A stretch of DNA of 64,000 nt from Hortaea werneckii (Eukaryota > Ascomycota > Dothideomycetes > Mycosphaerellales > Teratosphaeriaceae): assembly GCA_037044905.1 (NCBI GenBank), contig JBAOKB010000174.1:1-64000 (forward strand). The letters are read 5' to 3'. How positions within the stretch are numbered: position 1 is the first letter of the stretch; each line of letters starts with the position of its first letter. The translations under genes were made by a program, and so were the position numbers. Shown piece after piece: positions 39,269 to 49,851 of the stretch. Below the pieces are notes generated by a model. The model worked only from the letters and a program-made list of their open reading frames with translations. It had not been told where the DNA came from and made no database searches.

Positions 39269-41007
39269 GTGGATTCAGACGGCTCCTCAGTCCACACCAC
39301 CCCCTCGCTCCGCGGCCACGCGCATGACAACGTCCCCGGCAAGACCGACGTCGACTCTCACTTCCGGCTAGAGCGCGAGGCAGAGGCTGAGCGTCCAGAC
39401 GAGTCGTCAGCTGCGGCTGAATCGCCGCCGCCCTTCTCCTCCCACAACTTCCCTTCACGCTACTTTCCCGCCCCCTCGCCCGCGGACCCGTACAAGGCGC
39501 TTGTCACTGGCTGCGAGACCTCCACCGCGCTCCCAGCTCTTGCGCCACAGGACCATCCATCCGCCCCCGCACCGCCATTCGAGGAGGAGGAGCGGCCGGT
39601 CAGTGAGAGCTCCGTTGTTGCTGAGACTAAGGCCGCACTCCCACCCGATACTAAAGAGGGACGTTCGAGCAAGGATCTAGACGACGGCGAGCCACCCCCT
39701 CCGTATACTGAAGGGTCCAGTCCGCTCGACGGCTTCACCTACATCATGGCTGCAGCAGGCGGAGCGGCGAGTGTCATTACGCAAGTGCAGCAGGGAGGGC
39801 CAGCACCTATCAACACTGCACTTGGAGGCAAGATCACCCTAAATTCACGTCCAACAATTCAATCGCTGACTTTTTCTAGCCGCCGATGAGAACATTACAC
39901 TTGAATTACGGTAGGGATTGTAACGCATCACGCGTCAGAGCGTTATGCTAATTAATTTGCAGCGGTACACGCTTCACGCTCTCTCGCGATGAGTTACTTA
40001 CTCTTCCCGAATTCGTCCTCCTTTCGCTCTTTCCAAACGGACTCCTTCCAGATGGGCACATGAACAGCTACCACGACGGTGATGTTTACCCAGTCGACGT
40101 AAGCCAACCCCGTGTAGTCACGCAGGTGACGGCGCTTCCGACCGTCACCGCTGCGCAAGTGACCAAAGTCCTCAACAACCAAGATGTATATTTATCTGAC
40201 ACCATCTTCCAATCGCAGTACGACCCGACTTCTCTGCAGTACATGCTTGAGTTCTTTAGGCACGTGGCGCAGACGATACCTCAAGGTGATGATGCCCATT
40301 CACAAAGTGATCAGGATTTGTCGCAGCCGAGCCAGACTATGCCTATTGAGCCTATGCCTGGGAATGCACGTGACATGCTTCAGGACAGAGCCGGTATCAT
40401 CGTCCTGCGAGAAGACCTTGACTTCTACGCCATCCCGCCTAGACGAGATATCGAGCAGCCGGAGATGATTGAAGTCAAACGTGCTGCTGGTAAGGCTCTT
40501 TTGCACCAGGATGGCATCTTCTCAGGCCTAAGGAAAAGCGAAGAGCCGGGCACGACCGAGCAGCACCTTATTGAGATGCTGACCGCTGGGTAAGCTAAAT
40601 TCCTTCTGGCCTGTAGTTTCGGGAATGGCGCTAATCATTGACAAGTGGCTTTGATCACGCTGATACATGGGGCCACCGTGCTGCCGAACCAAACAAAGCC
40701 GTCATCTGCTCCATAGCTCTTGCACGCCTACGAACCGACATCCGCGGCGAAGCAGCCAATAGCAACGCCGTCGGCATGGCCCAAAAGCTTTTGCTGTTCT
40801 GGAGAAAGCCTGCACGGCGATGTTGGTGGGAAGGCATTGAGCTCGACAACGTCGAAGGCGTTGAGGGGAAGCTGAAAGTCTGGATCAGGAGAGTATGGAC
40901 TTTAGAGATGGTGAGTACCGCCAAAGCCGAACTTCTCAGGCTAGACTTTGACGAGAGTCGCCCTTGCTTACGTTACATAACTGCAGAGCGTTATTGGTCT
41001 GCGCTAA
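39269..41007 (+). CDS. Whi2-like BTB-fold stress regulator
   Basis: Six exons (39269-39827, 39880-39910, 39963-40098, 40219-40589, 40646-40910, 40987-41007) give about 460 aa. The N-terminal third is disordered and acidic/Pro-rich. The Whi2-type BTB-like domain follows at about 190-260: ITLELRGTRFTLSRDELLTL, PEFVLLSLFPNG, YDPTSLQYMLEFFRHV. The C-terminal part has KPARRCWWEGIELDNVEGVE and ends WTLEM/SVIGLR, as in fungal homologues. Yeast Whi2 with the Psr phosphatases drives the general stress response and restrains TORC1. Two oddities: the first intron is GC-AG (GCAAGA donor), and the frame opens with GTG (then DSDGSS) rather than ATG, so the start is uncertain. Confidence 0.8.
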
Positions 41008-41456
41008 ACACTGGACCTTCCACCCGACGCGCGCTACGGATGGTCTGCTATTGTTCTGGTTGCTGTCACGATGATACCCTAAATGGACAGCTGGGATTGT
41101 TGGCGAGTTCTTCGTTTTTCTTCTTCCTGGGTTCGATTTGTTTTCAGTTAATTGCTGCATTTCTAGCGCTTTTCGTGCTGTGGGAAGACAGCTACGGAAT
41201 GGGGCCAATGTACAGGAATGTGTCTGCTCATATTATAGTACTGCATGCGACGTACTAGGTCAGTGAGGCTTAGGGGAATTGTCGTGGGAAACAGCGTTTA
41301 ACTAATTAGCTTCTACAAAATACATCATGGTTTGAACTTTGGCAACTTCTCAACTTGGTCAAAAAGGCGAGATGCTTAGGACGATCGATTCGATCATCGT
41401 TGCTTCTCATTCGCAGTCTCAATATCCTCCCTGTCAGAATTCTCAATCAATGAAAG
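41008..41456. other. convergent intergenic region
   Basis: 449 bp between the ends of the Whi2-like and HicA-tailed protein genes. No coding signal was recognised. Confidence 0.5.
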
Positions 41457-44246
41457 CTACTTGCTACCCACCTTCTCTCGCTCCACAAATGTTCCTTCGT
41501 CCCAGCCAAACCACTTCTTGAGCCTCTTGCCCATCACACGTAACATCAAGTTGTCCATCTCTGTGTCTGGGTGTGGTTTGTGGAAGACGATAGCGCCATC
41601 AGCGCCATCTCTCGCTTTGCGCTCGAAGCTGACGGCCGAACCGCCCGTATGCGTGGCTGAGAATCCTGCGTCCGTCATGGCGGTGACGACCTGTTTCCAC
41701 TGTACGACGCCTTTGGAAGCTGGTCCCGCGGTGTTGGGGAAGATGCGGGCGAAGATGCGCAGAGATTCTGAGTTGACCGGGATGCAAGTCCTGCCGCCCT
41801 CGTCTTGAGCTTCATCATCGACTGGTCTTGCTTGGTCGTTGCTGGCTGGCTCGTGTTCAGGCCGTGTTTTGGACTTGACGCGATCCATAGGCAGAACAAA
41901 CCTGACCTCGTCGTTGGCGCCCCATGTGCTTTGAACGACTGTCTCTTTCTGGGATCTTGCCTTTGCCGCAGCAGCTGCGGTGATTGCCTCCTGAACCATC
42001 TTCTGCTCCGCCTGCACTTCCTGGAAGTACTCCTCGCTCTGATCAGCAGCAAGTAAAGCAACATCTGCCTCGACTTCATCTCTGCTAAGGTCGGTCCCAG
42101 TGACCTTACTGCGTCGAACTTGGCGAGCATAGGCCCAGAAGTCGGAGAGGTGTTGCCGGCTCGTAGTCGCTTTTGTCAACCACTCCGCGTCTTTTTTCCC
42201 TACCGGCATCGGGTGCTTGTAGGATGCTTCCAGTAGAGCAGCGAACTTCTGAATCTCGGTTGCGTCTAGACTTGGAGGGGTGTCCATCCATGTACGCCGA
42301 ACAGAGCGCTGCTCGTAATCTTCAGTGGCCCCGTGTATTGACGTTGGTGCCGTTAAAGGACGTGTTTTGCGCAAATTGTCCAGGATCTCGCCTAGAACGC
42401 TTATGCGCCCGATGTGGTCGTAGAGACCCTGGTCGATGCGACCTCGTTGCTCGGTTGTCCCATGCGCTAACAAGTCTTCGATAAGGGTCATGAGGAAGGA
42501 AATGCTTAGATTGCGGTCGTTCTCAGCATCGTCGCGGAGCCTGGAAATCGCGAAGAACAATGGATCCTCTGCGTAAAGTGTGCGGCCGTCTTCCGTTTGA
42601 TGATACTTTTGATTGCGTTGAAAAGCTGGGCTTCTGGCAAACCTTTGTGCGAAGAGGCGACGCTCTGTCTGGTAGAAACGGATGACAAAGACCTCGAGCG
42701 CACCAAGTGCTCTGTCGTAGGCGTTTGGCAATACTTTACCAATTGCGATGCTGCTCTCGTATTGATTACGCACTTGCTGGACGTGAGTGCACTCTTCTAT
42801 CAGTTGCCGCAGATTCATGATGTGCGCAATTGGCAAAACGACCATGCACTGAGCAATGCTCGCCCAGACATCGTCTGAGGACGTGTGTTTAGAATGCTCG
42901 CCTTTGCGATGCATCGCAATGAGGCGATGGAAGTAAGCCGGGTCAGTCTGAAGGAATCGGAGATGATCCTCGGCAGCCTGCAGCCGCGCCAGTACTTTCC
43001 TCGAAATCTCAGCTGGATTCAAAGTAGGCGGTGCAGAAAACGGCTGGTTTGAAAAGGCTGACCAGCACTCGTTTTGATTTGCAGCCTTGAACCCGCGGCT
43101 TACGAGCGACATCCATTCCGAATTTCCAGCTACGGCAGTGCTGTTAGATGGCACAATGTCGTCTGTCAACTTGCGCAAGAACCCAAACAAGGATGCCTGT
43201 GCCTTGAGTACGATAATAGCACGAGGGTATCCGATGAAGTTCCATCTGTGGCACTGTTCTCGGTGCCATTTGACAAGATCGCCGTATCTCTCGCCAAACA
43301 TGATGACGCAGTTCTCGTTGTACTCCCGGCTCAGATTACCGCCTTTAGCTGCACGGTGAGCTTGGAACGAATCAAACATTACCCAGTCTTCCAATTTGTA
43401 GGCGGCCCGGTAATGCAGTAGACTCAGAATCCTACTGCGATCGTCCATGAGACTTTCCAGATTCAGGAATGGGCTCAAAGAGCCATTCTCGACCCTTTCA
43501 TCATGAAGATTCGGCTCCGCAGGCTCCTCCTCATCAGGAACGCCTTTTTGTTGGACCTCGCGAGCCTGCTTATCGTATCCCCACATACTGCGAAGTTCCT
43601 GCCACTTGTGTCGATACAACGACGGCTGAGCCCCAAGCATGAGAGCCCTGCGCTTCTCGCGGCCCATTTTTCCCCATTTCTTTTTGATCGCATCACCGTA
43701 CCGCTCTAGCTTATCTTGCAAGTACTGACGATCCTGTTCAGCCTGCACGGCCAGCTTTTTAGCTCTCCCCTTTGCATCGGCATTGCTGACGTCCCGAACC
43801 AAACCTTTGTCCTGTGCCGTGCAAAATTGCTGTTCGCACAACATGCAATCCCTGTTGCAATTTGCATTGGGGAGGTGTAATGTCGGTGTGCTCAACGAGC
43901 CTGAAAACTTGGCGTACTCGACTCGGCTGCCATCAGAGTGTGGGCTTTCAAGAACGCTGAAGTCCCCGGAGAGGAGTTTCCTTAGCCGGTCTTCATCACC
44001 GGGCCCAAGACTGATTTCCATGGCGACAGGGCGTTGTGTGCTTTTGTAGCGGTCCGGATACTTGTTAGCAGCGCCAAAGAAAGGATTCGGCTTGCCATTG
44101 AGGAGCGGCTGCTTGCTAAGGGCGTCAAACTTTTCTTGCATTTCTCGCTCAAATTGGGCTGAGAACTGCATTACGTCCACTCCGTCAGCGTTGCGAGTGA
44201 CAGTAATTGCTTTGGCCTCCTTAGGAATGCCATGATTGGTCGACAT
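41457..44246 (-). CDS. 929-aa fungal protein with C-terminal HicA-like domain
   Basis: A single exon from MSTNHGIPKEAKAITVTRNA. I recognise it as a Pezizomycotina-wide family of large proteins without known function. Residues about 125-150 hold a Cys group (NCNRDCMLCEQQFC) like a zinc site, followed by a basic helical region (IKKKWGKMGREKRRALMLGA). The central part is helical (LEDWVMFDSFQAHRAAKGGN, RFYQTERRLFAQRF). The last 90 residues resemble the HicA mRNA-interferase/dsRBD-like fold: WKQVVTAMTDAGFSATHTGG, SAVSFERK, then IVFHKPHPDTEMDNLMLRVM. Where HicA has its catalytic Gly-Ser-His, this has GGSAV, so RNA binding rather than cleavage is more likely. It is divergent from TEX1. Confidence 0.8.
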   Translation of the reverse strand: MSTNHGIPKEAKAITVTRNADGVDVMQFSAQFEREMQEKFDALSKQPLLNGKPNPFFGAANKYPDRYKSTQRPVAMEISLGPGDEDRLRKLLSGDFSVLESPHSDGSRVEYAKFSGSLSTPTLHLPNANCNRDCMLCEQQFCTAQDKGLVRDVSNADAKGRAKKLAVQAEQDRQYLQDKLERYGDAIKKKWGKMGREKRRALMLGAQPSLYRHKWQELRSMWGYDKQAREVQQKGVPDEEEPAEPNLHDERVENGSLSPFLNLESLMDDRSRILSLLHYRAAYKLEDWVMFDSFQAHRAAKGGNLSREYNENCVIMFGERYGDLVKWHREQCHRWNFIGYPRAIIVLKAQASLFGFLRKLTDDIVPSNSTAVAGNSEWMSLVSRGFKAANQNECWSAFSNQPFSAPPTLNPAEISRKVLARLQAAEDHLRFLQTDPAYFHRLIAMHRKGEHSKHTSSDDVWASIAQCMVVLPIAHIMNLRQLIEECTHVQQVRNQYESSIAIGKVLPNAYDRALGALEVFVIRFYQTERRLFAQRFARSPAFQRNQKYHQTEDGRTLYAEDPLFFAISRLRDDAENDRNLSISFLMTLIEDLLAHGTTEQRGRIDQGLYDHIGRISVLGEILDNLRKTRPLTAPTSIHGATEDYEQRSVRRTWMDTPPSLDATEIQKFAALLEASYKHPMPVGKKDAEWLTKATTSRQHLSDFWAYARQVRRSKVTGTDLSRDEVEADVALLAADQSEEYFQEVQAEQKMVQEAITAAAAAKARSQKETVVQSTWGANDEVRFVLPMDRVKSKTRPEHEPASNDQARPVDDEAQDEGGRTCIPVNSESLRIFARIFPNTAGPASKGVVQWKQVVTAMTDAGFSATHTGGSAVSFERKARDGADGAIVFHKPHPDTEMDNLMLRVMGKRLKKWFGWDEGTFVEREKVGSK

Positions 44247-45068
44247 CGTCGACCCGGTTAGAAGCCACCGGAACGAGCTCTGCGGAAGCGTGAGAAGGTG
44301 TTCAAGCAGAAGAGAGTGAAGAGCAGGGCTGCTTGTCGAAAGAAGTGAAAAGGAATTGTGTTGCTATCCGCGTTTGTCGTGCAGGTCGCCGCTAGCGCAA
44401 GGCTAGCCCCACAATTGTACTCACAATTCATTCACATGTTATTCACATGATGAGCGATAAGCGCAGTGAAGCGGACACTGGGTGCGTTCAAGGCATTTGG
44501 TTATAAATACTGGCTTCCAATCGCCGTTCAACAGTGCAAGGATCCACGAAGAATCAGCTGACATCGCCGAACCGTCGATTTTGATGGTTGATTCTGGTTT
44601 CAAGCTTCTGATTCTTGTAGGGTTGCATGGCGTGCAAGCGAATAGCGTGCCACGCTACGAGGTCTCGGGATGCGAAACATCGCTGGCAAGGAAGGGCAGC
44701 ATTTGCAACGGCCAGAGATTGCCCTGTGAGTACATTGCTGGAGCTTTCGATATGACTCGGGTGAATCTAGCTACACGCAAGATCTCTTCTTTCGACATCA
44801 ATAAATGATACATTAACGCGCGAGGTGAATGCGAAGTAGCTGTGGTATGAGCAAGATGAAGTGAAGTGAAGTGGAAGTTCACGTCAGGAACAGGGTCCGA
44901 GCTTCGCGTCTCTAGCGCGACATTGGAACTGCACAACATGGATGCAACGCTTGCGTCACGTGCAAGCGTAGACATTCGTCTCGTACGCGCCAGTACTCTA
45001 GGGGAGGTCGCAGCAAGAAAGGGCTTGGTCGGAAGCTCTAGAGATTGGGTTGTGACAATACTCCCACA
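44247..45068. other. divergent promoter region between the HicA-tailed gene and TEX1
   Basis: 822 bp. It contains repeated TTCACATG near 44430-44450, direct GAAGT repeats near 44858-44872 and the E-box palindrome listed separately. Short ORFs lack coding character. Confidence 0.45.
44948..44968. promoter_or_regulatory. 21-bp inverted repeat with central CACGTG
   Basis: Arms CGCTTGC and GCAAGCG (7 bp, perfect) flank GTCACGT, creating an RTCACGTG core of the Cbf1/bHLH type. It lies 101 bp upstream of the TEX1 start codon and about 700 bp from the HicA-tailed gene. The function is inferred from symmetry and the E-box core. Confidence 0.45.
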
Positions 45069-46208
45069 ATGGCGCCCCCACACCGTCCACGGTTACTCAA
45101 GAAGTCCGACCTCCCGAGCTTCCTCAAACCTCTTAAACCGACTCTCTTCTCCGAATCTTCTGCGCCGCCGTCTTCCCGATACTCGCAGCCGCTGGTTCAG
45201 AAAATCGCAGACATCTCATGGTCTCCCACTGGATCCTCGATTGCGACCTGCACCAGCTCCAACATCCGCGTCTGGAATTCCGGGCGGCCGAATGTCAAGA
45301 GCAGCACGGAAATCAGAAATGCTCATCCTAGAGATGGCGGCGAGTGGGGAAGATCAGGCGTCAGTGGGGACGGGGTAGAAAAGATTGCTTTCTCGCCTCG
45401 CGAGGAAGGAGTGCTTGCGAGCTTAGGCGCTGATGGCATGGTCCGGCTTTGGGATTTGAGAACGCCAAACAAAGCCATACCTGTAGGTGACTGCAAGGTC
45501 ACGAAGCAGGGCGGAGTCCTGGTCTGGCACCCTGAAGGACATCAAATTCTTGTTACAGTGAAGTCCAGCAACGAGGTACACCAGATCGATGTTCGGCGTC
45601 TCCCGACCGCCACCTCTGACCCACTACAACCAGCTCGATTCAGCTTGGAATCTGCAACTCGCACACCAGACGCACCACATGCAGTATACACGAATATTGC
45701 ATTCTCAAATTCTGGCCGCGAACTCTTTGCTACCACGACCAACGCTGGGGTCCAAATCCTTGACTACCCATCTTTAACACATCTACACACCCTCTCAGCT
45801 TTCCCAGGGGAGACACACTGTGTCGAACACTCGCCATCCGGAGCTCATGTTGCCGCAGGATCCGCAGACAGTACCATCAGCCTGTGGGATACAAGCACGT
45901 GGCTAACACCACACACCCTTAGCCATTCGCAGCAGCTCATGCCGATCCGGTCGTTTGGCTTCTCCTTCGATGGCGCATACATGGTAGCTGGGTCTGGTGA
46001 CCATCTAGGGACGATGGGGAAGACTGAGGGCGGCGGCGGGAGCAGTGGATTGCATATCTACCATGTAGATTCTGGAGATGTGGTGCATACCATCGAAACG
46101 ACAAATTGTCCGACACATGTTGCATGGCATCCAAGCAGGTACTGGATTGCGTATGCAGGCGATCCCGGCGGGCTGAGAGTCGTTGGCATAGGAAGTAATG
46201 TATTATGA
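45069..46208 (+). CDS. TEX1: THO complex WD40 subunit Tex1 / THOC3
   Basis: WD40 protein of the THO/TREX complex that couples transcription to mRNA export. It is a single exon of 379 aa from MAPPHRPRLLKKSDLPSF; an upstream TTG in the same frame is not used. WD repeats are visible with typical ends: IRVWNSG, VRLWDLRTPNKAIPV, VLVWHPEGHQILV, YTNIAFSNSGRELFATTT, ISLWDTSTW and a final THVAWHPSRYWIAYAGD. About six to seven blades fit the family. The segment FSFDGAYMVAGSGDH followed by a Gly-rich insert (TEGGGGSSG) is a loop between blades. Confidence 0.85.
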   Translation: MAPPHRPRLLKKSDLPSFLKPLKPTLFSESSAPPSSRYSQPLVQKIADISWSPTGSSIATCTSSNIRVWNSGRPNVKSSTEIRNAHPRDGGEWGRSGVSGDGVEKIAFSPREEGVLASLGADGMVRLWDLRTPNKAIPVGDCKVTKQGGVLVWHPEGHQILVTVKSSNEVHQIDVRRLPTATSDPLQPARFSLESATRTPDAPHAVYTNIAFSNSGRELFATTTNAGVQILDYPSLTHLHTLSAFPGETHCVEHSPSGAHVAAGSADSTISLWDTSTWLTPHTLSHSQQLMPIRSFGFSFDGAYMVAGSGDHLGTMGKTEGGGGSSGLHIYHVDSGDVVHTIETTNCPTHVAWHPSRYWIAYAGDPGGLRVVGIGSNVL

Positions 46209-46979
46209 GCCGACGATCAAGAACTTGGCAAACTCGATTTGATTTCCAAGGGCAATGTGGCTTAGAGAATGGAAGATACTGATACGCAACAATGATGGTG
46301 TGCCTTTGCGTGAGTTGGAGCATTCACGCTGCCAAGGGAGACCGATCGATCTGTGTGCAAAGTTCAATACGCATTGACGATATGCAACGCAGCGCAGAGA
46401 AGTATTACTACCATACATGAGGACCTTCGCGAAGCATAGCGACCGCCCATGTTAACTTGGAGGGAGACCCAAATTCTGAGACAGGACGGACTGCAGTAAT
46501 GAACACGCGACAACACTCTCCGTCGCCATCGACATCACTCATCATCCCGGTCCATTTAAAGACTCGAAACGCGACGGACTGTATGTTTGGGTGGGCTAAC
46601 AACGAATCATCGATCTCGCAATGCACTCGCGCAAGCCGTTGTCCGCGCTCAAGTCCAGCTATGCAATATAAGCATCCCTTTGTGCTGCCACCGCACTAGC
46701 ACATTCGACTAGACATAGCCGCTGAGAAAATGATTGTTCGATTGTGCCTATTCTCTGTACAAACTCCTCCCAAGACTTCATATGCCGCTGTGTTCGGCCA
46801 ACCCCAAATCCGCCCGATCCAGCTTTCGCACAAGAAAGCTCCGTTCCAAAAACGCCTATCGCCAAAACGCTATCACAAATGCATGCACTGATCCACAGCT
46901 CTCACCCCCAATGGATATCTTCCCCAATCTGTACGCCTGGAAGGAGAAACCAAGCTACATCCAACCTCACAAGCCACAA
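46209..46979. other. convergent intergenic region
   Basis: 771 bp between the TEX1 stop and the GID4 stop. Plus-strand ORFs here overlap the GID4 3' end and are not credible. Confidence 0.5.
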
Positions 46980-48166
46980 CTACCGAAACTCCATCGCGGG
47001 CATACAACCCCGATCATCAACATGTTTCAGCTCCAACTGCTGATACTTCTCGCTCTTCGCATGGAAATATATCCCGGAGACGGTCCCCATGACCTGGTTG
47101 AAGCAGATGTAGTAGAAGCCCTCAAAGCTGGCTCCTGAGATACTCTTGACGCGGTGGTCGGGGACTAAGAAGTACTCTTTCCACCGCATGAACAGATGTT
47201 CTCGATCCGCATGGTTCTTGAGGGTGAAAGTGCCTGGGTTGCGGGTCGCGGAGCGTGCGAGGGGCCGCCAGGCTGGGAAGCGTGCCCAGTGCTGGAGATC
47301 GACTTTCTCGGAGGAACCCCAGGTCGGATTTGTGGTCTTGAAGAGGTGCTTAGGCCCGATTATCTCGCCTTCAAAGAACGTCGTCAAAGTCGGATGGTCG
47401 TCAGTGAGGCCTGCAACGTCGCCATAGGTTAGCGGCCGAAGTCGATAGATGGGTTTCCTTGGAGAGCATACCTTGTATTCTCAAATAACCGCACAGGAAG
47501 CTTTCAGCCATGTCTACATCTTTGATCTCGACTTGTACGTCGTAGACTTGGCGATCAGATTGTTGGGTGCCTTTGAATTTGCTGCCAGGCCGAAGGAAAC
47601 TAGATGTGATTTGCGGTGTATACTGCGCGGCACATTAGCAGCCGCTCTAGATATTGCCCTAGCACCTGTCGTTTGCTGCTTACTCTATCTCGTTCATAGG
47701 GAAGGTCCAAATATAGAGGCTCGTTCAGTGCAGGCGATGAACGTCCTGCATGTTGCGTTGACTGCTGCGCTGACGTTGCCGCATCATTCTCACCTCCGGC
47801 AAGAACATCTGGCGTCGCGCTCGGGCTGATTATACCACCCTCTTCTGCACCGGCGTCTTCGACATGCTCTCCCTTCTCATGGGCTTGCGGTATTCTCACT
47901 TGTACTTGCGCCTCGTGCGTGTCATTCGAAAGTCGCTGCTGTAGCTCCGGCTCGGGCGTCGGTTCTTGTTGTATTGTATCGGCATGCTCGTGCGCTTCGT
48001 CCTCTTCCCCCGCCTCACGCCTAGGCGAGCCTATCCTCTCTTGCCGCGGCGCATGATGCTCGCGTTCTCTATCATCTTCGGGCGGACATGATGCAAAGCT
48101 CGCACGCGACGACGAAGCCTCGACTGGCGGCGAAGGTGGCAATGTAGGCTCGGAGGGCGTAGGCAT
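46980..48166 (-). CDS. GID4: GID ubiquitin ligase substrate receptor Gid4 / Vid24
   Basis: Substrate receptor of the GID/CTLH E3 ligase that recognises Pro/N-degrons on gluconeogenic enzymes. Three exons (48166-47666, 47622-47472, 47410-46980) give 360 aa. The first 150 residues are disordered and Glu/Ser/Pro-rich. The Vid24 beta-barrel is then rebuilt across splices: ITSSFLRPGSKFKGTQQSDR, VYDVQVEIKDVDMAESFLCG, then LTDDHPTLTTFFEGEIIGPK, EKVDLQHWARFPAWRPLA, SGASFEGFYYICFNQV and GIYFHAKSEKYQQLELKHV. The first intron is only 43 nt. The second (60 nt) interrupts YLRIQ/GLTDD. Confidence 0.93.
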
Positions 48167-48642
48167 GTTGGGTGTCTTGCCGAGCCGCTGGTCACGCGAT
48201 ACCGATGGGCAGGGTTGATTAAAGGCCAGGCATTACAAGATCGCTAACGTTTAGGTATAGACAGGAAAGAGAAAACAAGCACGTAGACAATACCTCCGCG
48301 CGATTGAGATGAAAGAAGATGTTTGGGTTAAACTTGATGGATGTTTCTGTTCTGCTGATGGATGACGTGCGGTCTCATAGGTGCGGCCAGACACATGAGA
48401 GTTCGCTCGTCCGGAGAAGCGCAGCTGCGATCGCGGACCATGCGCGTGGCGCGGCTTGCGGAGGCGGCTGGCCCCGCTCGAACCCCTGGCATCAGCCAGA
48501 TGCTTGGCACTGGGTTGGTGAATGCATTCTTTCTCGTAGATGTTCAGGTGTCCATTACATTGTGCCAGTCTCGGACGCCATACGCCGCGCTATATCTGTA
48601 GTGTATGTCATATTCTCGTTCCACTCGTCGCTATGTTGTAGC
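48167..48642. other. intergenic region
   Basis: 476 bp holding the GID4 promoter and the Mago 3' region, both on the minus strand. No coding signal or clear motif was seen. Confidence 0.45.
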
Positions 48643-49347
48643 TTAGATTGGCTTGATCTGCGTTGCTGTTAGCCACCCACCTACGCGCTTCTTTCAGAAT
48701 CGGAGTTCGTACCTTGAAGTGTAGGGAGATCAGACTGAAGACGAGCGCCTTGAGATCCTGCACCAAGTAGTAAAAGACTCTCAGACCTTCGGGGTCTTCG
48801 CTCTCATTCACATCGACGAGCGATCCAATCTTGGCAGTCTCAAAAGAGATGTGCTCGCTCCCTAGCCTGATCTCGAGTTCCTGTCGCCCGTCTTTGTTCT
48901 TCTGAGGCCACTTCGTATCGTCTTCCCTGGGGTCGGTGTCAGCCAGATGCAATTCTGTAACAAGGACAAAAATCACCTACTTCATAATTTCGCTTTCTTT
49001 TATGATGCGTTTGATCTCTTGGATCATCAAAGAGCTCACGCACACTGAGAGACCAGTCAGTTTCATCGTGAAAAGTAGTGAAAGGACTAAGTCCTCGGGG
49101 CAGCAACGCACTTTCTTTGCGGATGAGGGAGTCATTCCGGTAGTTTGAGTTGTTGGCATATCGGGCGACCGCTGATCGACCTTCGTCGACCACTCTGAAG
49201 TCAAACTCTAGAACGCATGTCAGCCTGGAGACATATGCTGGAGGGAGCAAGAGACTGTGGCGTATCCTTACCCAGAAACTCGTGTCCGAAGCGTCCCGAA
49301 TGGCCAGAGTAGTAGCGGACGTAGAAGGGCTCATTTGCGGTTGCCAT
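48643..49347 (-). CDS. MAGO: exon junction complex protein Mago nashi
   Basis: Core exon junction complex subunit that pairs with Y14/RBM8A. Five exons (49347-49272, 49207-49112, 49044-48981, 48926-48713, 48657-48643) give 154 aa. The assembled protein begins MATANEPFYVRYYSGHSG, continues GHEFLEFDFRVVDEGRSA, VSSLMIQEIKRIIKESEIM, EDDTKWPQKNKDGRQELEI and ends LISLHFK/IKPI. The last exon has 15 nt, encoding IKPI and the stop. All four introns are GT-AG and 50-70 nt long. High intron density is usual for Mago. It is head to head with the beta-COP gene across 504 bp. Confidence 0.96.
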
Positions 49348-49851
49348 CTTTGATGTCGCAGGTTAAACAGGTGGTGAAGGGGATAGGTAATGTGCTGCCA
49401 ATTAGCCTGGATAATGTGCAATACCAGCCTGCCCTGCGAGTTATTAGTCTGTAGCGGGCGTTTTAATGCCAAGCTTTCTGACGAGGAGGTGAAGTGGACA
49501 GAATTTCTGGTTTGGACAGCTGGAGATCCACACGCCAATGCCTAGGCTGACTGACGACACGTACAGCTGCCCATCACGCCAGGAGGCCATCTTTACTACA
49601 CAACGACCCAAGGCTTCCACGGTTTCCATACAACACCACCGCCTCGCCTCACCACCACTTCTGACCTCGCGCGGGCAGTGGCGTCCCTCTTCCCTGAGCA
49701 GCACTACTTCGGCCTCTGGGCTGCTAGTCGGAGAGGGCTGGCTTCATCAATAAACCCCCGCTACCCTCCGTGAGCCACCGGAGCGACATCTTCCACAACC
49801 CCGTTCTCCCTGCGCCGCCAACACTGGGCCTGAGCCCATCCTTTCTAAACC
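49348..49851. promoter_or_regulatory. bidirectional promoter, Mago / beta-COP
   Basis: 504 bp between the divergent start codons of MAGO (minus) and SEC26 (plus). Pyrimidine-rich stretches lie on the plus strand at about 49640-49700 (CTCGCCTCACCACCACTTCTG-like) and just before the SEC26 start. No TATA box. Confidence 0.45.

Noticed and set aside
46734..47138. 134-codon plus-strand frame overlapping the GID4 3' exon
   Set aside because: Sits antisense to a highly conserved Vid24 domain and has no conserved sequence.
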